From the NCBI RefSeq assembly GCF_000344805.1, contig NC_020453.1, positions 6,357,001 through 6,421,000 on the forward strand: a stretch of DNA of 64,000 nucleotides, read 5' to 3'. Shown here one piece after another: positions 17,389 through 25,657 of this stretch. A program made the position numbers and the translations under genes. Origin of the DNA: Bradyrhizobium oligotrophicum S58. Its GTDB lineage: Bacteria; Pseudomonadota; Alphaproteobacteria; Rhizobiales; Xanthobacteraceae. Numbering within the stretch: position 1 is the first letter of the stretch; each line of letters opens with the position of its first letter. The notes below the pieces were generated by a model. That model saw only the letters and a list, made by a program, of their open reading frames with translations. It was not told the origin of the DNA and did not search any database.

Positions 17389-17489
17389 GTCATTCCGGGG
17401 CGCGCGCATCGCGAGCCCGGAATCCATCGCCCCGCGGGTTATGCTGCGAAATGGATTCCGGGCTCGCGCTGCGCGCGCCCCGGAATGAC
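17389..17489. repeat. Palindromic repeat, GTCATTCCGGGGCGCGC type
   Basis: The outer arms GTCATTCCGGGGCGCGCG and CGCGCGCCCCGGAATGAC (17-18 bases) are inverted complements, and an inner pair GAGCCCGGAATCCAT / ATGGATTCCGGGCTC is also perfect. The unit is about 100 bases long and forms a long double-step hairpin about 20 bases after the regulator stop. Single copy in this window. Confidence 0.75.
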
Positions 17490-17516
17490 ACTGAGTTTGT
17501 GACGACCACCCATCCA

Positions 17517-17594
17517 CCGTCATTGCGAGCGAAGCGAAGCAATCCAGAGTCCAGCACGCGACTCTGGATTGCTTCGCTTCGCTCGCAATGACGG
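17517..17594. repeat. REP-like palindromic repeat, copy 2
   Basis: The arms CCGTCATTGCGAGCGAAGCG and CGCTTCGCTCGCAATGACGG are perfect complements at the ends, with AAGCAATCCAGAGTC / GACTCTGGATTGCTT further in. This is the most symmetrical of the three copies (others near 5184 and 55478). Confidence 0.85.
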
Positions 17595-17985
17595 TGTGGA
17601 AGCATGCGCGATTCCCTTCTCGCGGCGCCTTCGCGTCCGAGCTTTGCTGATAGCCCGCCCCTTTGAACACAGAGGGCGCAGGGAAGACCGGGAGCTCGCC
17701 GCCCCCATGGCCCCCGTGCGAAAAAATGCACGGGGCAGGAACCACAGGTTCGGCTGGGACATCCCGGCCCTCCCTGCGCAATGGCTTTACGGCGTACTCC
17801 GCGCTCTCCCCAGGGACCGGCTGTCTTGCCCCTGTCATCAGCGCCATCATCGGCGCGAACTTGATCTCAGCACCGGGAGATCAGGACCACACGGCTTGGC
17901 CGTGCGCATCAAACTGTTCGTCGGCATGATCACTCACGCTGCAGCCCGACGCGCCCATCGCATCCCGCATCAACGCTCGTGACGA
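17595..17985. repeat. Probable dispersed non-coding repeat with spurious reading frames
   Basis: About 390 bases after the second REP unit. One frame reads EGAGKTGSS, then GAGTTGSAGTSRPSLRNG, and another reads ARRAHRIPHQRS. These peptide strings are familiar from spurious ORFs repeated across Bradyrhizobium genomes, so I take this as a dispersed element or decayed remnant, not a gene. Frames switch across the segment and no ribosome site stands out. The following bases, 17986-18175, hold nothing recognisable. Confidence 0.5.
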
Positions 17986-18175
17986 CCGCGAAACGCCCCT
18001 CAGATCGAGGCGGGATGGGCGGAAGGATGGGATTGATTTGCCCGACACGACAAGCGGAAAATTTTTCCGAACACATCTGGACAGAGGTGATCGATTTGAA
18101 AGGACTACAAATTTCAGTTTTTCGGAGCAGACCATAGCCTCCCGACCATGCACACCAGGTCGGTGACGCATGCGC

Positions 18176-18889
18176 TCATTGATCCGGGGTGCCGTCGCCC
18201 TTCTCCGGCGGTAGCCGCGAGAAGCGGAAGTTGCAATGGCTCGCGCCGCCGGCGAGGGTTTGCGTCCGTTCCAGGTGGATGCCGCGCGTGGCGTAGGCGT
18301 CGAAATCGAGTCCACAGATATTCGGCAATATGTCCTGGTCACCGTGGCGGGCCGCGAATTTGCAGAAGCCGCACGCTTTGTAGTTGATGCCGAATTCGAA
18401 TGGATCGCCTGGGCCGGGCTCGACGAAATCGTAGACGAAATCGTCCGGAAACGTCGTCTGATGGCTTTCGGACGAGCTCATCATCGCCTGCTCACGCAGC
18501 AAGGCCCGGTTCTCCGCGGACATGAATTGACGCCCCGCGGCAAGACGTTCGGCCTCGGGCTCGGTGAGCAGTTGGGCCTTGTAGGTGTGTCGCTCGATCT
18601 CGCCGATCACGGCCGTCGGCACGCCGTGTCGCCGCAGCACCCGGCTGATGGCCATGAAGCCGATCAGGCGCATGAAGAAGTCGCTCATGCGGCTGGCCGC
18701 GCCTCCGACATAGGGCATCTGGGTGAGCACGCGTTCGAATTCGTCCATCACCTCCTGCCTGATCCCATCGATATCGGAAAGGTTCGCACGATCGTTCAGC
18801 ATCGGTTCTGCAAGGTCGAGGCGCTGCCGCATCGCCGCCTCCATTGCTCCGCGATGCTTCTCGTAGAACGGATGGACAATCTCAGACAT
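18176..18889 (-). CDS. L-2-amino-thiazoline-4-carboxylic acid hydrolase family protein
   Basis: A 237-residue protein from the ATG at 18889, with a GGAGAGG ribosome site; the frame stays open much further upstream but overlaps the divergent LysR gene. The C-terminal half has the family pattern: YKACGFCKFAARHGDQDILP, then a CGLDFDAYATRGIHLERTQTL block, then GGASHCNFRFSR. The founding enzyme opens the ATC ring on the way to L-cysteine in pseudomonads, but most members are untested. It is cytosolic, with no signal peptide. The divergent LysR-type gene could be its regulator. Confidence 0.8.
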   Translation of the reverse strand: MSEIVHPFYEKHRGAMEAAMRQRLDLAEPMLNDRANLSDIDGIRQEVMDEFERVLTQMPYVGGAASRMSDFFMRLIGFMAISRVLRRHGVPTAVIGEIERHTYKAQLLTEPEAERLAAGRQFMSAENRALLREQAMMSSSESHQTTFPDDFVYDFVEPGPGDPFEFGINYKACGFCKFAARHGDQDILPNICGLDFDAYATRGIHLERTQTLAGGASHCNFRFSRLPPEKGDGTPDQ

Positions 18890-19117
18890 GGTCACACCTC
18901 TCCAATCCTGCCGCATCAATAGTGACCGCAGGCTCGACGCACTCGAACTAACAAGCCTGGTTCGCGAACTTTTTCGGCGTGAGAAAGCACTGAACCAGCG
19001 AAAGCTGCGAACCGACCGTAGCCGGTCACGCCAAGTCCGCGCAAAGCAGACTTCCTTCGGTCGAGCACAAGAAAATCTATTGCAAGGGGGCCGCCTGACC
19101 GTGTCAAACTGAGCGCG

Positions 19118-19747
19118 ATGACCTACGCCCTTCCACCCCTCAACGCGCTCCGCGCATTCGAAGCCGCCGCGCGGCATCTCAGCTTCAAGCTGGCTGCGCA
19201 CGAATTGCACGTGACGCCCGCCGCTATTGGCCAGCAGGTGAAAGCACTGGAAGCGCGCCTCGGCGTCCGCCTGTTCGAGCGGCTGCATAAGCAGCTCATA
19301 CTGACCCCGGCGGGCCAAGCCTATCTGCCCGGGATATCCGATGGCTTTCGGCGCATCGCAGACGCGACCTCACAATTGAAGCCGGCAGGCGCGGTCCTGC
19401 TGCAGTTGGGGCTCCATGGCGGCGTCGACCTGCGCCGCCTCGAACTGGCCGGGTTTCGCAGCGCGCATGCTGAGATCGGCCTGCGGGTGCTGCAGCCGGC
19501 GGGCCTGCACGAGCTGATCGAGGGCAAGGTCGACCTGCTGATCGAACGTAGCCTTGGCCACCATCCGGGCTATCGCTGCGACCGGATCGATGAGGGATCC
19601 GGCCTGGGGGATTGGCTGATCGGGCCTGAAGGCACCGCGGATTGCCCCGAGGTCGTCAGCCTTCGCGACTGGCTGCGCACCCGGGCCGTCAAGACCACGC
19701 AGGCCAACCATCGCCGCCCTCGCCTCGTCGGCACAGTCCAAAGCTGA
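19118..19747 (+). CDS. Shortened LysR-type regulator (GcvA-like)
   Basis: Only 209 residues, against about 300 for the family. The winged helix-turn-helix (1-60; LNALRAFEAAARHLSFKLAA, TPAAIGQQVKALEARLG) and linker helix are intact. The effector domain begins normally (about 91-150) with VDLRRLELAGFRSAHAEIGL and LIEGKVDLLIERSLGHHPGY, then passes quickly to a C-terminal-like piece (CPEVVSLRDWLRTRA). About 80-90 central residues seem missing while the frame is kept. DNA binding may survive but ligand sensing is doubtful. It is divergent from the ATC hydrolase family gene, 228 bases apart. Confidence 0.7.
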   Translation: MTYALPPLNALRAFEAAARHLSFKLAAHELHVTPAAIGQQVKALEARLGVRLFERLHKQLILTPAGQAYLPGISDGFRRIADATSQLKPAGAVLLQLGLHGGVDLRRLELAGFRSAHAEIGLRVLQPAGLHELIEGKVDLLIERSLGHHPGYRCDRIDEGSGLGDWLIGPEGTADCPEVVSLRDWLRTRAVKTTQANHRRPRLVGTVQS

Positions 19748-19905
19748 GGCACGCTGCGGACGCCAAGGCTTCCCACAGCAAGGCTTCCCTCACATCGCGA
19801 GATGAACCTTAGTTCATCAATCTACGGCTGAGATCCAGGCACCATCTCGTCGGAAGGCTCCTGATCGGACGTCGCTCACCGAGCGTTCATGCCGCTTCGG
19901 ACACG

Positions 19906-21495
19906 ATGAACTCGCAGCACCGATTCGAATGGAACCGCACGGCTCCAGGATGGTTGCTTCGCAGTTCCACGCAGAAAAGTGAGAGTCAGTTGAACCGCCG
20001 TCAGTTCATTCAATCTGCGGCTGCAATCCCGGTCGCCGCATCGCTGGTGCGCAGCGCGGGAGCCGCAGCGCCTGCGAGCCAGCCGTTCAATGCGGCCTAT
20101 GTGCGCGATCTCGCGCGCAATCTGGCTGCCAAGCCGTACGCCGCGCCGGACAACCAGCTGCCGGACGCGCTGGCGAAGCTCGATTACGACGCCTATCGTT
20201 CGATCCGCTTCCTGCCGGAGCATGCGCTGTGGCGCGACGAGAAGCTGCCGTTTCAGGCGCAGTTCTTCCACCGCGGCTCCATCTACAAGGACCGCGTCGA
20301 CATCTACGAGGTGCTCGACGGACAGGCCAAGCCCGTGGCGTATCGTCCCGAGGAGTTCGCCTTCGGTCCGCAGGTCCCTGCGTTCCCGGCGGCCGATCTC
20401 GGCTTCGCTGGCTTTCGCATTCATGCGCCGATGAACCGGCCTGACTATTACGACGAGGTCTGCGTGTTTCTCGGCGCGAGCTATTTCCGCGCCGTTGCCA
20501 AGGGCGAGATCTACGGGCTCTCCGCGCGCGGACTTTCGATCGACACCGGCGAAGCGAAGGGCGAGGAGTTTCCCGTCTTCAAGGCGTTCTGGCTGGAGAA
20601 GCCGACGGGCGGTGCGACGGCGATGGTCGTGCATGCGCTGCTCGACAGCAAGAGCGCGACCGGCTCCTACCGCTTCACCATCCGTCCCGGCGACACCACG
20701 GTGTTCGACGTCGAGGCCTCGCTGTATCCGCGTGTCGAGATCGGCCATGCCGGGCTGGCGCCGATGACCAGCATGTTCTTCTTCGGGCCGAACGATCGCA
20801 ACGAAACTGACGACTTCCGACCGGCGGTGCACGATTCCGACGGGCTCGCGATGTTCAACGGCAAGGGCGAGCAGCTCTGGCGGCCCCTGAGCAATCCGCG
20901 CGACCTGCAGGTCAGCGTGTTCAACGATCTCAACCCGCGCGGCTTCGGCCTGATGCAGCGCGAGCGGCAGTTCGCGGCCTATCAGGACCTCGAGTCGCGC
21001 TTCGAGCGGCGGCCGAGCCTGTGGATCGAGCCGATCGGCGATTGGGGTGAAGGCGCCGTGGTGCTGTTCGAGATTCCGACCAAGCAGGAGATCCACGACA
21101 ACATCGCCGCATTCTGGCGGCCGAAGACGCCGCTCGCCGCCAAGGGCGAGCACAACATGACTTATCGCCTGCATTGGGGCCCGGACATGCCGAAGCCGCA
21201 TGCGCTGGCGCGCTTCACCCGCACCGGCGTCGGCGCCCGCGGCGAGGCACGGCTGTTCGTCCTCGAACTCGCGGGCGACGTGCTGAAGGGCCTGGATCCG
21301 GGCACACTGAAGGGCGTGGTCAGTGCCGACAAGTCCGACGTGACCGACGTCGTCGCACAGCCCAATCCCGAGACCGGAGGATGGCGGCTGAGCTTCCAGT
21401 GTGCCGCCAAGGATGCGCCGGTCGAGCTGAGGGCCGAGCTGTTCGCCAGTGACAAGCTGATCTCAGAGACCTGGATCTACCGATGGACGCCATGA
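19906..21495 (+). CDS. opgG: Periplasmic glucan biosynthesis protein, OpgG/OpgD family
   Basis: A 529-residue protein from the ATG at 19906. A twin-arginine signal (NRRQFIQSAAAIPVAASLV) begins at residue 30, so a TTG at 19990, immediately before it, may be the real start. The remaining sequence covers the full MdoG/OpgG family (FNAAYVRDLARNLAAKPY; YRSIRFLPEHALWRD; FFFGPNDRNETDDFRPAVHDSDGL). It acts in the periplasm on the beta-glucan backbone made by OpgH. The Tat signal resembles OpgD more than OpgG. The stop overlaps the opgH start by 13 bases. Confidence 0.9.
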   Translation: MNSQHRFEWNRTAPGWLLRSSTQKSESQLNRRQFIQSAAAIPVAASLVRSAGAAAPASQPFNAAYVRDLARNLAAKPYAAPDNQLPDALAKLDYDAYRSIRFLPEHALWRDEKLPFQAQFFHRGSIYKDRVDIYEVLDGQAKPVAYRPEEFAFGPQVPAFPAADLGFAGFRIHAPMNRPDYYDEVCVFLGASYFRAVAKGEIYGLSARGLSIDTGEAKGEEFPVFKAFWLEKPTGGATAMVVHALLDSKSATGSYRFTIRPGDTTVFDVEASLYPRVEIGHAGLAPMTSMFFFGPNDRNETDDFRPAVHDSDGLAMFNGKGEQLWRPLSNPRDLQVSVFNDLNPRGFGLMQRERQFAAYQDLESRFERRPSLWIEPIGDWGEGAVVLFEIPTKQEIHDNIAAFWRPKTPLAAKGEHNMTYRLHWGPDMPKPHALARFTRTGVGARGEARLFVLELAGDVLKGLDPGTLKGVVSADKSDVTDVVAQPNPETGGWRLSFQCAAKDAPVELRAELFASDKLISETWIYRWTP

Positions 21496-23612
21496 CCGCA
21501 AGGCTGCCGCGCCCGCCTCACGAGGGACCGGGCTCGGACTTTCTCCCCGCCGAGGCGCCGCGTGAGATGGTGCCCGCGCCGCTCGGTCAGCCCGTGCCGG
21601 CCAGGCGCGCGCTCAGCAGCGGGATCGGCATCACGCTCCGGCGCGGTCTCATCCTGGTCGCCACCGCAGCGCTGACGCTCGCGGGCTGCGCCAAGATGTA
21701 CCAGGTCGTCGAAGTCGGCGGCGTGACCGTGCTGGAAGGCATGGTGCTCGTGCTATTTTCGATTCTGCTGGCCTGGATCGCCTTTGCGTTCGTCACGGCG
21801 CTGGCCGGCTTCGGCGTGATGCTGGCGCGGCCCAGGGAGGCGATTCCGATCGCGGTGGACGGTCCGCTGCCGACGCTCTCCAGCCGTACGGCCATGCTGC
21901 TGCCGACCTACAATGAAGACCCCGACGCGGTGATGATCCGGCTGCGCGCGATGATCGAGTCGATTGCGGACACTGGCCAGGCGGCGCAGTTCGACTGGTT
22001 CCTGCTCAGCGATACCACCGATCCCGACATCTGGATCGGCGAGGAGGCTGCATTTCTCGCGCTGCGCCAGGCCTGCGGCGGCGCCCGCGTGTTCTACCGG
22101 CACCGCACCGACAATGTCGCGCGCAAGTCCGGCAACATCGCCGAGTGGGTGCGACGCTTCGGCGCCGCCTATGAGCACATGATCATCCTCGATGCCGACA
22201 GCCTGATGAGCGGCACCACCGTGGTGCGGCTGGCGCATGCCATGGAGCAGGCGCCGCAGGCCGGCCTGATCCAGACGCTTCCCGTGATCGTCAACGGCAC
22301 CAGCCTGTTCGCGCGGCTGCAGCAATTCGCCGGCCGGCTCTACGGGCCCGTCATCGCGGCCGGCAATGCCTGGTGGTACGGCTCGGAAGGCAACTACTGG
22401 GGCCACAATGCCATCATTCGCGTGGCGGCGTTCGCGCAGGACGCTGCGCTCCCCGAGCTGCGCGGGCGAAAGCCGTTCGGCGGACATATCCTCAGCCACG
22501 ATTTCATCGAGGCCGCGCTGATGCGCCGCGCCGGCTGGGGGATCTACATGACGGTGAATCTCGGCGGCAGCTTCGAGGAGGTGCCGCCCTCGCTGATCGA
22601 CTACGCCGCGCGCGACCGCCGCTGGTGCCAGGGCAATCTGCAGCATCTGGCCGTGCTGCCGGCGCGCGGTCTGCACTGGGCGTCGCGGCTGCATCTGTTG
22701 ATCGGGATCGGCGCCTATGTCACCGCACCGCTGTGGCTCGCCTTCCTCGTGCTCGGCATCCTGATCTCGCTGCAGGCCAACTTCGTTCGGCCCGAATATT
22801 TTCCCAAGGGCTTTGCGCTGTTTCCGAGCTGGCCGGCGCAGGATCCGGTGCTCGCCGCCCAGGTGTTCGGCGCGACCATCGGCCTGCTGATGATTCCGAA
22901 GCTGCTCGCCTGTCTGGCGACGTTGGTGACGGCAACCAGGCGACGCGGCTTTGGTGGCGGCGTGCGGCTCTGCGCCGCGGTGCTGACCGAGACGTTGCTC
23001 TCTGCGCTGATCGCGCCGTCGATGATGATCTTCCAGTCGGTCGCGGTGATCGAAATCCTGCTCGGCCGCGATGCCGGCTGGCAGGTGCAGCGCCGCAGCG
23101 ACGGCGGCGTGAGCCGGCAGGAGATCGTCAGCAAGTTCGCGCTGCCGACCGTGTGCGGTCTGGTCATGGCCGCCAGCGCCACTGCGGTGTCGGTCCCGCT
23201 GCTGGCCTGGATGTCGCCCGTCATTGCCGGCCTCGTGCTCGCCATTCCGATCGGCCTGCTCACCGCCAGCCCTCGGGGCGGCGCCCGCCTGTTCACGACT
23301 CCGGAGGACCGCGTCCCGCCGCCGGTGCTGGTTCGTGCCAAAGAGCTCGCAGAGGAGAAGCGGCCCGCGCGCGGGCCTGCGCTGGCCGAGCTGCTACAGA
23401 ACCGCGAACTCCGCCGCCGGCACGTCGAGGCGCTGCCGGCGCCGCAACGGCGCCAGCCCGGCGATATCGATGTCGACCTCGCCACCGCGAGAGCGCGGAT
23501 CACCGAGGCCGGCTCGTTCGCGCAGGCGACCGGCTTCCTCTCACGCCGTGAAACGCTCGCCGTGCTCAAGGACGGCACGACCCTCGAGCAGCTCGTCGCG
23601 CTGCCTGCATAG
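21483..23612 (+). CDS. opgH: Glucans biosynthesis glucosyltransferase H
   Basis: A 709-residue inner-membrane glycosyltransferase. Membrane helices lie at about 50-70 and 83-113, followed by a cytosolic GT2 domain with LPTYNEDPD (140-148), DAD (237-239) and the RRWCQGN acceptor motif (about 379-385). Several helices follow, then a charged cytosolic C-terminus. It uses UDP-glucose to build and export the linear beta-1,2-glucan backbone of osmoregulated periplasmic glucans. It forms a two-gene operon with opgG, overlapping it by 13 bases. Confidence 0.94.
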   Translation: MDAMTARLPRPPHEGPGSDFLPAEAPREMVPAPLGQPVPARRALSSGIGITLRRGLILVATAALTLAGCAKMYQVVEVGGVTVLEGMVLVLFSILLAWIAFAFVTALAGFGVMLARPREAIPIAVDGPLPTLSSRTAMLLPTYNEDPDAVMIRLRAMIESIADTGQAAQFDWFLLSDTTDPDIWIGEEAAFLALRQACGGARVFYRHRTDNVARKSGNIAEWVRRFGAAYEHMIILDADSLMSGTTVVRLAHAMEQAPQAGLIQTLPVIVNGTSLFARLQQFAGRLYGPVIAAGNAWWYGSEGNYWGHNAIIRVAAFAQDAALPELRGRKPFGGHILSHDFIEAALMRRAGWGIYMTVNLGGSFEEVPPSLIDYAARDRRWCQGNLQHLAVLPARGLHWASRLHLLIGIGAYVTAPLWLAFLVLGILISLQANFVRPEYFPKGFALFPSWPAQDPVLAAQVFGATIGLLMIPKLLACLATLVTATRRRGFGGGVRLCAAVLTETLLSALIAPSMMIFQSVAVIEILLGRDAGWQVQRRSDGGVSRQEIVSKFALPTVCGLVMAASATAVSVPLLAWMSPVIAGLVLAIPIGLLTASPRGGARLFTTPEDRVPPPVLVRAKELAEEKRPARGPALAELLQNRELRRRHVEALPAPQRRQPGDIDVDLATARARITEAGSFAQATGFLSRRETLAVLKDGTTLEQLVALPA

Positions 23613-23629
23613 GACGTGGACGACCTGCC

Positions 23630-24946
23630 CTACTTCGTCAGATGCGCCGAGGCGATGGCCTGCTGGAACAGCGCCGTCAGGGCCGAGCCGATGCTGCCGC
23701 TGGAGTCGACCTCGTAGTAGTAGCCGGGGCTGGCGCAGGACTTCATGATGTCGCCGATCGAGCTGCGCCACGGCGCGATGTAGGTCGTGTACCAGCTGTT
23801 GTTGGTGATCGCGAGATAGGTGGTGTAGAGCACCGCGATCTTGATGCCGCGCGCCTTCAAGGCGGTGCAGGTCGTCGTGTTCAAGGGCTCCTGGCAGCGG
23901 CCGCCGGAGAGCACGGTCTTGCTGCAGGTCGTCGGATAGGAGTAGTCGGCGACGCCGTCGGCGACGAAGAACAGCCATTTCTGCGGGCTCGTCGACGATC
24001 CGTTGCCCTGCGTGGGGATCACGCCGTTCATGGCGGAGAGGGTGCCGTCGTAATCGGTACACATGTCGTTGTTGTAGCCGCTATAGGGGATCGTCATCAG
24101 GTCGAGCGATCCGACCGACGACTTCACCGACGACATGCTCGACGACAGGCTGGCGATGGTGCTCAATCCCAGCGAGCCGCAGTCGCTGCCCAGGCTGTAG
24201 ACCGCCATGCGGTACTGGTTGCTGACGACCTGGCTGGCGGTCGCGGTGTCCGTCAGCGACTGCGTCGCGGACCTGACGACGTCGATCCGCATCGTCACGC
24301 CCTTGTTCTTGGCGATCTGATAGTAGCTGTTGGTCTGCAGCGTCTTCTTCGAGCTCGACGTGTAGGTGTCGTGGCAGGCGAACGCGCATTTGTCGGAGGT
24401 CGCATTCTGCAGCAGCGTCATGTCGGCCGTGGTCGCGCCGAGGCCCTGCGACGGCGAATTGTCGACCAGAACGTAGAAATCCATGTAGGTCGGGAACGAT
24501 GCCGAGGCCGACGAGGAGGCCTGGACCGTCATGGTCGGATAGCCGAACATGTACATGAACGCGGTCTTGACCACCACGGTGGCGGTGCCCGTCACGGTTC
24601 GTGCGGTCACACTGTCGGCGATGTCGATGTTCAGCGAGTTCGATGCCAGATTGTGCGCCGACATCTGACCATTGAACATGTTGGTCGCGGCCGTCTTGGC
24701 ATCCGATGCAGTTCCGCGCATCGCGGTGTAGCCGGTCGCGGCCAGCATCGCGGCGTCGATCGACGCGGACAGCTTGGACTTGGCGCGCACCGCCAACGAA
24801 TAGTCGATGGCCGAGCCGACGAAAGTGAGGATCGGCAACAAGGCGAGCGCGAAGATGATCGCGATATTACCGCTCTCGTCGCGCCGGAACCGAGATGAAA
24901 GCCCGAGGTATTTGTTTCCGGCGGACACGTCCAGAACTCCAATCAA
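23630..24946 (-). CDS. TadG-like pilus-assembly protein with a vWA domain
   Basis: Up to 438 residues from a TTG at 24946; a GTG at 24928 with GGAG upstream is an alternative start. The N-terminus has the TadE/TadG pattern: FRRDESGNIAIIFALALLP, then a membrane helix and AVRAKSKLSASIDAAML. Residues after about 150 form a von Willebrand A-like domain beginning YVLVDNSPSQ (a degenerate DxSxS), with several Cys residues likely in disulfides. TadG proteins belong to Flp/Tad pilus or surface-adhesion machinery, but no other tad gene is present. It converges with opgH. Confidence 0.8.
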   Translation of the reverse strand: MIGVLDVSAGNKYLGLSSRFRRDESGNIAIIFALALLPILTFVGSAIDYSLAVRAKSKLSASIDAAMLAATGYTAMRGTASDAKTAATNMFNGQMSAHNLASNSLNIDIADSVTARTVTGTATVVVKTAFMYMFGYPTMTVQASSSASASFPTYMDFYVLVDNSPSQGLGATTADMTLLQNATSDKCAFACHDTYTSSSKKTLQTNSYYQIAKNKGVTMRIDVVRSATQSLTDTATASQVVSNQYRMAVYSLGSDCGSLGLSTIASLSSSMSSVKSSVGSLDLMTIPYSGYNNDMCTDYDGTLSAMNGVIPTQGNGSSTSPQKWLFFVADGVADYSYPTTCSKTVLSGGRCQEPLNTTTCTALKARGIKIAVLYTTYLAITNNSWYTTYIAPWRSSIGDIMKSCASPGYYYEVDSSGSIGSALTALFQQAIASAHLTK

Positions 24947-25261
24947 ATGAGGTTGCTGGAGTGATGTTGCCGACCAACCCTTTCGTTGGAATTGATGCGA
25001 TTGCAGAGATTAGGTTACGACGTGTTTCTGATTGCCGTAAGCGCCCATCGAGCGGTGCCGCTGCACCATTGACCGTCGCATGACTGATATGCGGACGGTC
25101 CCGCTGCCCCATCGGGCTGGCCGGCGGGCGGCGCGGCCGGCCGTTTACCGGCATGGCGCCCCTCCTCTGGTACCCCAATTGCAAAGCGCAGGCTGCGATA
25201 GCATAGTCCGCGCGCTTCAGGGCGCCAGGGGCGCTGATTCTCGGGGAGTTTGGGGACGACG
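24947..25261. other. Intergenic region of 315 bases between divergent genes
   Basis: It holds the promoters of the TadG-like gene (minus) and the lysine-rich gene (plus). A GGCCGGC / GCCGGCC inverted repeat at 25119-25142 is the only structure noticed. No gene was recognised. Confidence 0.5.
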
Positions 25262-25648
25262 ATGGCGGATGCCGATCTTGATGCCGTGATCCGGCAACTG
25301 GCCAAGCAGCAGAACAAGGCGATCCTTTCGGCCGCGAAGAAGCGGCGCGACCGCTTCAACGGCATGGCCGTCAAGGCCAAGGACAAGGACGCCAAGGAAC
25401 GCTTCAAGATGCTCGCGCGCGAAGCGGTCGAGCAGGCCAATGCGGCTGCGCGCCGGCTGCTGATCTCGGCCGACAACGTCGCCGACAGCTACGCCCGCGC
25501 GATGCGGCAGGCCGCCGCGGCCGAGTTGCCCAAGGCGCCCGAGAAGAAGGCGGAGAAAAAGGACGAGGCGGCGCCCGCCAAGGCGGCCAAGAAGCCGGTC
25601 AAGAAGGCGGCAACGAAGGCCGGCGCGAAGTCCAAGAAGGCGGGCTGA
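25262..25648 (+). CDS. Small lysine-rich protein with a histone H1-like tail
   Basis: A 128-residue protein from the ATG at 25262. Residues 1-85 are predicted helical and basic (ADLDAVIRQLAKQQNKAIL; RDRFNGMAVKAKDKD). The tail is a Lys/Ala/Pro-rich repeat (KPVKKAATKAGAKSKKAG) like bacterial histone H1-type proteins, so nucleic-acid binding is likely but unproven. I do not recognise a named family. The stop codon directly abuts sequence homologous to the inside of the following dehydrogenase gene, see the findings. Confidence 0.65.
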   Translation: MADADLDAVIRQLAKQQNKAILSAAKKRRDRFNGMAVKAKDKDAKERFKMLAREAVEQANAAARRLLISADNVADSYARAMRQAAAAELPKAPEKKAEKKDEAAPAKAAKKPVKKAATKAGAKSKKAG

Positions 25649-25657
25649 CGCGACACG

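Noticed and set aside
17663..17929. An 88-codon plus-strand frame after the REP repeat
   Set aside because: Its peptide resembles recurrent spurious ORFs of Bradyrhizobium repeats, it lacks a ribosome site, and the segment is treated as a dispersed repeat.
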